Part shown: positions 53,052-56,708 of the stretch, one piece after another
How the letters are laid out: each line of letters starts with the position of its first letter
Numbering within the stretch: the stretch's first letter is position 1
Assembly (NCBI RefSeq): GCF_013179555.1
Contig: NZ_JABMCR010000002.1
Span: 1 to 56,708 of the forward strand
Direction: 5' to 3'
From: Bacillus haikouensis
GTDB lineage: Bacteria; Bacillota; Bacilli; Bacillales; Bacillaceae_B
Length of the DNA stretch: 56,708 bases
Made by a program: the position numbers and the translations under genes
Notes under the pieces: generated by a model
What the model saw: only the letters and a program-made list of their open reading frames with translations
What the model was told of the DNA's origin: nothing
The model's database searches: none

Positions 53052-53133
53052 AGTACATAGAAAGTGGCCAGTCCCCTGCGCGGTGAACTCTTGACTTGTT
53101 GGTGGGGGCTGTTTTTTTATTTGAGGGTTTTGT

Positions 53134-53171
53134 GGGGTTTGTGGTGTTGGTTGGGGTTTGTGGCGTTGGTT
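53134..53171. repeat. G/T-rich 19-bp tandem repeat
   Basis: GGGGTTTGTGGTGTTGGTT is repeated immediately with one change and followed by GGGTTGCGG. Confidence 0.7.
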
Positions 53172-53203
53172 GGGTTGCGGACGACTGGAATAAAATGTAA
53201 AAA

Positions 53204-53318
53204 GGCTGAATTATTCGTCATTTCGGCTAGATTGCCGGCCAGACCGGCAAGATTAATCTTCATTCCGGCAAGAATAGTCGTCAAACCGGCAAAATTATCG
53301 CTGAAATCGACAAGATAT
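53204..53318. repeat. left array, GGCAAGATTA core, six copies at exactly 21 bp
   Basis: Cores at 53204, 53225, 53246, 53267, 53288 and 53309 (GGCTGAATTA, GGCTAGATTG, GGCAAGATTA, GGCAAGAATA, GGCAAAATTA, GACAAGATAT). Confidence 0.9.
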
Positions 53319-53390
53319 CAGCGATAAAAGCCTTTAATTCATGAGAAAGAGGCCGCCATGAACCGCTTAAACCTCCCTTGGTGAACCAAT

Positions 53391-53440
53391 CCTGCCAAAA
53401 CGAGCAATAATCCTGCCAAAATCACCATTATTCCTGCTAA
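53391..53440. repeat. right array, AATCCTGCC core, three copies at exactly 21 bp
   Basis: CCTGCC at 53391 and 53412 and CCTGCT at 53433, inverted relative to the left array 75 bp away. Confidence 0.88.
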
Positions 53441-53516
53441 TTAACAAAAAATTCCACAAATCATTCATTCGACCTGAGAATGGATGGAATGCGGATAATA
53501 TGCTGGCACCTATTAG

Positions 53517-53603
53517 CAAGGTGACTTATCGGATGAAATTCAAAATCTACTGGATGGTGTATCAGCTGAATGGGAAAGTTATGTAAGGGATTTTAATCAA
53601 TAG
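53517..53603 (+). pseudogene. 3' remnant of an unidentified gene
   Basis: A frame with no start reads GDLSDEIQNLLDGVSAEWES then YVRDFNQ and stops. It looks like an authentic C-terminus; the rest is gone. Confidence 0.3.
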
Positions 53604-53630
53604 ATGCAATAATTCTTGGGTTTCCCCAGA

Positions 53631-53743
53631 CTACAATTCTTCATAATCTTCTTCCTTGTAAGCAATCGAAGACAAAAGGTTGATCCTGATATCTTAGAGT
53701 CAACACCAAACTTCTGTAAATACTGCAAAAACCCTTCAAACAT
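53631..53743 (-). pseudogene. short coding remnant with a one-base frameshift
   Basis: MFEGFLQYLQKFGVDSK in one frame joins IRINLLSSIAYKEEDYEEL in the next if one G is restored near 53691; the span is then exactly 37 codons plus stop. Parent family unknown. Confidence 0.35.
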
Positions 53744-53771
53744 TCATCGGTCCAGGTTCAACCAAACCCAA

Positions 53772-54328
53772 CTATAACTGAAACTCATTCATAATCATTT
53801 CAGCAGCTTCTTCCGGACTCAATTTGGTATTATCGATTTTCATGTAATTCTTTTTGTCAATTTCTCCTTCTTTCGAGTTTAATCGCAGCCTGTCCAAAGA
53901 AGCTAGCAGTCTTTTCTCAGAGTCCTCGACATCCCTTTGGAAGGTTTATGCTCCAATCTGTTTGGGGTTACATTCCTCTTTAATCGCACGTCCAAATCAG
54001 ACTCTAACTCTACGAAATACACTTCGCCGCCATTGGATTCGAAGATGCTGGTCACTTTTTCCACCCACTTCCAATCCTCCTGCTCATTAAATGCCCACAT
54101 AAATGTAAAGACCATTCCGTAATGATCCGTTTTCGAATAAGCTTCAAAAATCTCTTCCCTCATCATAGTTGAGATCCTCCACATTTCCTCGGAAAACCCA
54201 AAGAACGGCTGAAGCAATTCGATCGTCATATGATTATGAAATAATTTCAGCTCCGTCTTTCTTTCTAACTCCTGTCCAACGGTCATTTTCCCTACTGCTT
54301 GCGGACCGAATAATAATACTAGTTTCAT
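53772..54328 (-). pseudogene. P-loop (AAA/shikimate-kinase-like) protein, frameshifted near residue 131
   Basis: Intact N-terminal part: Walker A FGPQAVGKMT, LFHNHMTIELLQPFFGFSEE, FTFMWAFNEQEDWKWVEKV and TPNRLEHKPSK. It then shifts into MSRTLRKDC and stops at 53903. One extra A in the A-run at 53936-53938 restores RDVEDSEKRLLASLDRLRLN and the family ending down to a TAG at 53772, 185 aa in all. Function of the family is unknown (small-molecule kinase-like). Confidence 0.75.
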
Positions 54329-54399
54329 GATCTACTCCCCTTCTTTCTTATATCTCTTTGTAACACTACATTTTAAACTACGTTTTTTATATGAATTGG

Positions 54400-54609
54400 T
54401 CACAAGATGTATTCAACTATATGCTGATAGACAAATGGTAATACGGAAGCGACAATAACGCCGATTACAATTGAAGAAGCTGAAAAAAAAATGAGCTTAC
54501 GAAGAGGTATTTCCTTTCTCTTATAAGCGATAATGAATACCTTCATCATAGAAAAGACAGTAATTAATATAATGATAGCGGAAAAAACACTAGTAAAAAT
54601 GACTTCCAT
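54400..54609 (-). CDS. small two-helix membrane protein
   Basis: 69 aa, hydrophobic N-terminal helix, a basic loop (YKRKEIPLRKL) and a second helix. AAAGGAG lies upstream. Unknown function. Confidence 0.6.
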   Translation of the reverse strand: MEVIFTSVFSAIIILITVFSMMKVFIIAYKRKEIPLRKLIFFSASSIVIGVIVASVLPFVYQHIVEYIL

Positions 54610-54877
54610 TTTTGTACTCCTTTTATAAAATGTAACCTATGCTTCAATCCTATCTCTCTTGAAAACCTTTTTCCTCCAATCGCAATAAACGGCTTAAAGC
54701 AGGCAATAGCTGCTCCCCAAATAGCAAGTACGGTTCCTGAAATAGTAACAGTCCCTTGCCGGAACCTAAATGGATCGCCTTCTTCAATTTTTCATAAAAA
54801 CAAGATTGGAAGATTCCTTTATTCCAAAACAAAGCGTTAACACGCCCCTTTTGAAAAAAAAGTATGTAAAAACTCAT

Positions 54878-55409
54878 TCATTTGTCATTTTTGCAAGGAA
54901 TAATTGGCCAAAAAATGTAAAAATTCAGTAAGACCTGCTTTTAATGATAAGGCTCATCCCTTCTGTGAACGATACAAGCCACTTTCAATGATTTACATGC
55001 CAGTTTTGCAAAATTCAAGCCACTTTCCAAATTTCCAAGCCAAATCCGACCTATTCAAGCCACTTTTCCAAAATACGTACCACTTGTCGAATAATCTCGG
55101 CCACATGCTAAATATAATCCAGACTAATTGAGTAATGCAGAAGAGTCCCAATCGTAAATAATATCCTTGTTGCAGCAATAAAGTTTAAATTCCCAAGACA
55201 GCTTGCTCCCCTCCCTTAAATCGCGGAGGGCACACTCCATTCCGGTCGCAGCCCGAAACTCCCAAGGACCAGCCAGAATTCATTACGCTGATAGTTAGCA
55301 TGAAAAAACGCTGCTGCAAGGATTGAGGTTTATGATTGTTAGAAAGACTTCGCTTTGTTCAACTTCCAGCAATTTTATCACCAGGGCATGCGAGTGAAGC
55401 CGTTCTAAA
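54878..55409. other. gene-free region with a repeat array
   Basis: No supported gene. Contains the AAGCCACTT array (54976-55107) and a weak CCCTCC/GGAGGG hairpin near 55205-55230. Confidence 0.5.
54976..55107. repeat. AAGCCACTT array, seven copies, 20-21-bp period
   Basis: Cores at 54976, 54997, 55017, 55037, 55057, 55077 and 55098: mostly CAAGCCACTTT, degenerating at the ends (ATGCCAGTT, GTACCACTT, CGGCCACAT). Confidence 0.85.
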
Positions 55410-55646
55410 TTATCTCCGTATTTTGCTGAGTGCCTTAACAATCATTCCCGATACCAGTGTCACAATCGTATACAAAAATACCCATATCAAAAACGTTTCA
55501 TTGAAAATTAGAAACAGGGCAATCATGGCGATGATAAAAACCAGCGCCGGTGAAATAAATATATTCTTAAAGATTATATACCCCACTATACCTATAAGGA
55601 CTGAAAGTAATGGAAATAAAATCAAAATCATAAAGAAGACATTCAT
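55410..55646 (-). CDS. small multi-helix membrane protein
   Basis: 78 aa, three hydrophobic segments. GGGAGTG, which includes the stop of the upstream gene, serves as ribosome binding site, so the two genes are coupled. Unknown function. Confidence 0.6.
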   Translation of the reverse strand: MNVFFMILILFPLLSVLIGIVGYIIFKNIFISPALVFIIAMIALFLIFNETFLIWVFLYTIVTLVSGMIVKALSKIRR

Positions 55647-55653
55647 CGGATCT

Positions 55654-55989
55654 TCACTCCCTTATCGATTTGTCATTCCTTGTCTCCACTTTTAACTTTA
55701 GCAATAACACCGTGCTATCTTCTTGAATAATCCTCTTTATAGATTCGGCATCATCAATATCCAGAGGATGAAGAGAATCGCCTGATTCCCTGTAAGCAGC
55801 CAATACAATGGTGTCTCCTATCGTTAACGTTTTCTTATCTTTCCCGATGGCATACTCCGAGTTTCTCAGAATAAAAGGGGCAGATTTAGTTTCTTTAATA
55901 CCGGCCGGCTGCAAATGAACCCCGGGTCCGTAAAGGAATACCATCGTGTCAGTTGAATCCGGAATCAGGAAAGAAGGATGAAAGTACAA
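55654..55989 (-). CDS. hypothetical protein, probably 5'-truncated
   Basis: 111 aa from a TTG without a ribosome binding site. The frame extends only a few codons further (YEPLIF) to a stop, still protein-like, so the original 5' end is probably missing. Contains FLYGPGVHLQPAGIKETKSA and TIGDTIVLAAYRESGDSLHP. Family not recognised. Confidence 0.45.
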   Translation of the reverse strand: MYFHPSFLIPDSTDTMVFLYGPGVHLQPAGIKETKSAPFILRNSEYAIGKDKKTLTIGDTIVLAAYRESGDSLHPLDIDDAESIKRIIQEDSTVLLLKLKVETRNDKSIRE

Positions 55990-56063
55990 GAAAATTAAAG
56001 GTTCATAGATTCAAAATGTACTAAAAAGATGCTCATCCATATAGAGCATCAAAATAGTTGCAT

Positions 56064-56246
56064 TTATTTAGATTGCTTTTCAAGCAATTCAATAATTCTA
56101 TCTAATTTCTTGTTTATTTCATCAGAATTATTAAAATTTAACTTTGTATTAATAAGCAGACTTCGGATGAAACGGGCAAATGAAACAGCTCCCAAAATTA
56201 GTAAACAAATTATGAAAGCTAAGTAAAGATAGTCAACAGTAAACAT
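56064..56246 (-). CDS. DUF4083-family small membrane protein
   Basis: 60 aa starting MFTVDYLYLAFIICLLILG, one helix, then the conserved FARFIRSLLINTKLNFNN and amphipathic EINKKLDRIIELLEKQ. GGAGG lies 6 bases before the ATG at 56246, excluding a 12-codon extension. Family of unknown function in Bacillus. Confidence 0.72.
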   Translation of the reverse strand: MFTVDYLYLAFIICLLILGAVSFARFIRSLLINTKLNFNNSDEINKKLDRIIELLEKQSK

Positions 56247-56364
56247 TATTGTCCTCCGCCTTTTTGGATAATTATACCACAATTCAAATTATAGTGTGTG
56301 TCGCTGTACGGTGAAAGAATGTCTTTCTTACACAAGATATGCAATGAGAAGGAAACCGAATTGG

Positions 56365-56613
56365 CTAATACAGAGGAGATGAAAATGAAGATACCAGCGG
56401 TTCGTTCGAAATCGAGGCATTGTTTATAATGGAGCCAGTAATTAATACCAATACAGCCAGCATCCTCGTGGTTTTATCCGCTTTTTCATGATGATTGTTG
56501 ACAATGTCATGAGCAAAGATATTCCGCTTGCTTACTTCAAGCCACCTGCTGATACTGTGGTGAAATACGTATAGAAGCAGGATATAAAACATTATGCATA
56601 GCAGGAACTTCAA
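56365..56613 (-). CDS. small membrane protein
   Basis: About 82 aa from a TTG 7 bases after GAGGAG. N-terminal helix (KFLLCIMFYILLLYVF), a polar His-rich middle (HDIVNNHHEKADKTT) and a second hydrophobic stretch. Unknown function. Confidence 0.5.
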   Translation of the reverse strand: MKFLLCIMFYILLLYVFHHSISRWLEVSKRNIFAHDIVNNHHEKADKTTRMLAVLVLITGSIINNASISNEPLVSSFSSPLY

Positions 56614-56633
56614 GAACAATCTCCTCAACCTTT

Positions 56634-56708
56634 CTAAATCAGTAAATCAAATCTGTAACCGACTGTGATGAAGACGATGAAGCAAAAAAGGCCCAATACT
56701 GAAATCAT
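56634..56708 (-). CDS. hydrophobic protein, truncated by the window end
   Basis: The last 24 codons visible read MISVLGLFCFIVFITVGYRF DLLI and stop: one membrane helix. The window ends at this ATG, so it may be the start or an internal Met. It would lie upstream in the same transcript as the gene at 56365. Confidence 0.35.
   Translation of the reverse strand: MISVLGLFCFIVFITVGYRFDLLI

Noticed and set aside
54650-54877. 75-codon minus-strand frame
   Set aside because: Poor start context, no ribosome binding site and no protein-like pattern beyond short hydrophobic bits.

Overview
The window looks like chromosomal DNA of a low-GC Gram-positive of the Bacillaceae (Bacillus/Rossellomorea-like). 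This is inferred from strong GGAGG-type ribosome binding sites, frequent GTG/TTG starts, sigma-A type promoters, a Bacillus-style class D beta-lactamase, a CBO0543-type membrane protein, a DUF4083 protein and B. subtilis-like hexuronate genes. No rRNA, tRNA, phage module, IS element or CRISPR array was seen.

Layout. 0-15 kb is a patchwork of mostly minus-strand accessory genes: class D beta-lactamase, a MocR regulator, a secreted glycerophosphodiesterase with an unusual 5' hairpin, HAD phosphatase, methyltransferase, GNATs, alpha/beta hydrolases, an ECF sigma factor and an AAC(3)-type acetyltransferase. 15.2-19 kb is a plus-strand PTS unit (BglG/MtlR-type regulator, EIIB, UlaA-type EIIC). 19.1-24.3 kb is a minus-strand four-carbon acid-sugar module (PdxA2, DUF1537 kinase, KdgT-type permease) with a PrpR-N regulator. 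24.6-27.3 kb holds a RodA/FtsW homologue and small membrane proteins. 27.7-32.4 kb is a transporter/amidohydrolase/carbamoylase operon. 33-40 kb holds small, partly broken genes, a NUDIX hydrolase, a DUF218 protein and a DUF2087/GIY-YIG pair. 40-41.6 kb is a second-type hisS behind a histidine leader-peptide attenuator. 42.2-52.6 kb is one long hexuronate/KDG catabolic operon: KdgR-type LacI repressor, KDG kinase, HxlB-like isomerase, YjmC-type dehydrogenase, TRAP transporter, YjmD-type dehydrogenase, KDPG aldolase, UxuA, UxuB. 52.8-56.7 kb holds small membrane proteins and decayed genes.

Three things stand out. First, hisS at 40.05 kb is preceded by a compact sigma-A promoter, an 18-codon ORF with three consecutive His codons and an intrinsic terminator. 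That is a ribosome-mediated attenuator, where Firmicutes normally use a T-box. Second, many intergenic regions carry short-core arrays with an almost exact 21-bp period; three loci contain a left array (GGCAAGATTA core) facing a right array (TAATCCTGCC core) in inverted orientation. Third, several genes seem to start at AUA behind a well-placed ribosome binding site, and several others show single-base frameshifts.

The sugar-acid modules may be cross-wired. The KdgR-type repressor has three palindromic operators with an ACCGGT or TCGATT centre in front of its own operon, and a similar half-conserved palindrome sits just downstream of the -10 of the distant kdgT-like promoter.
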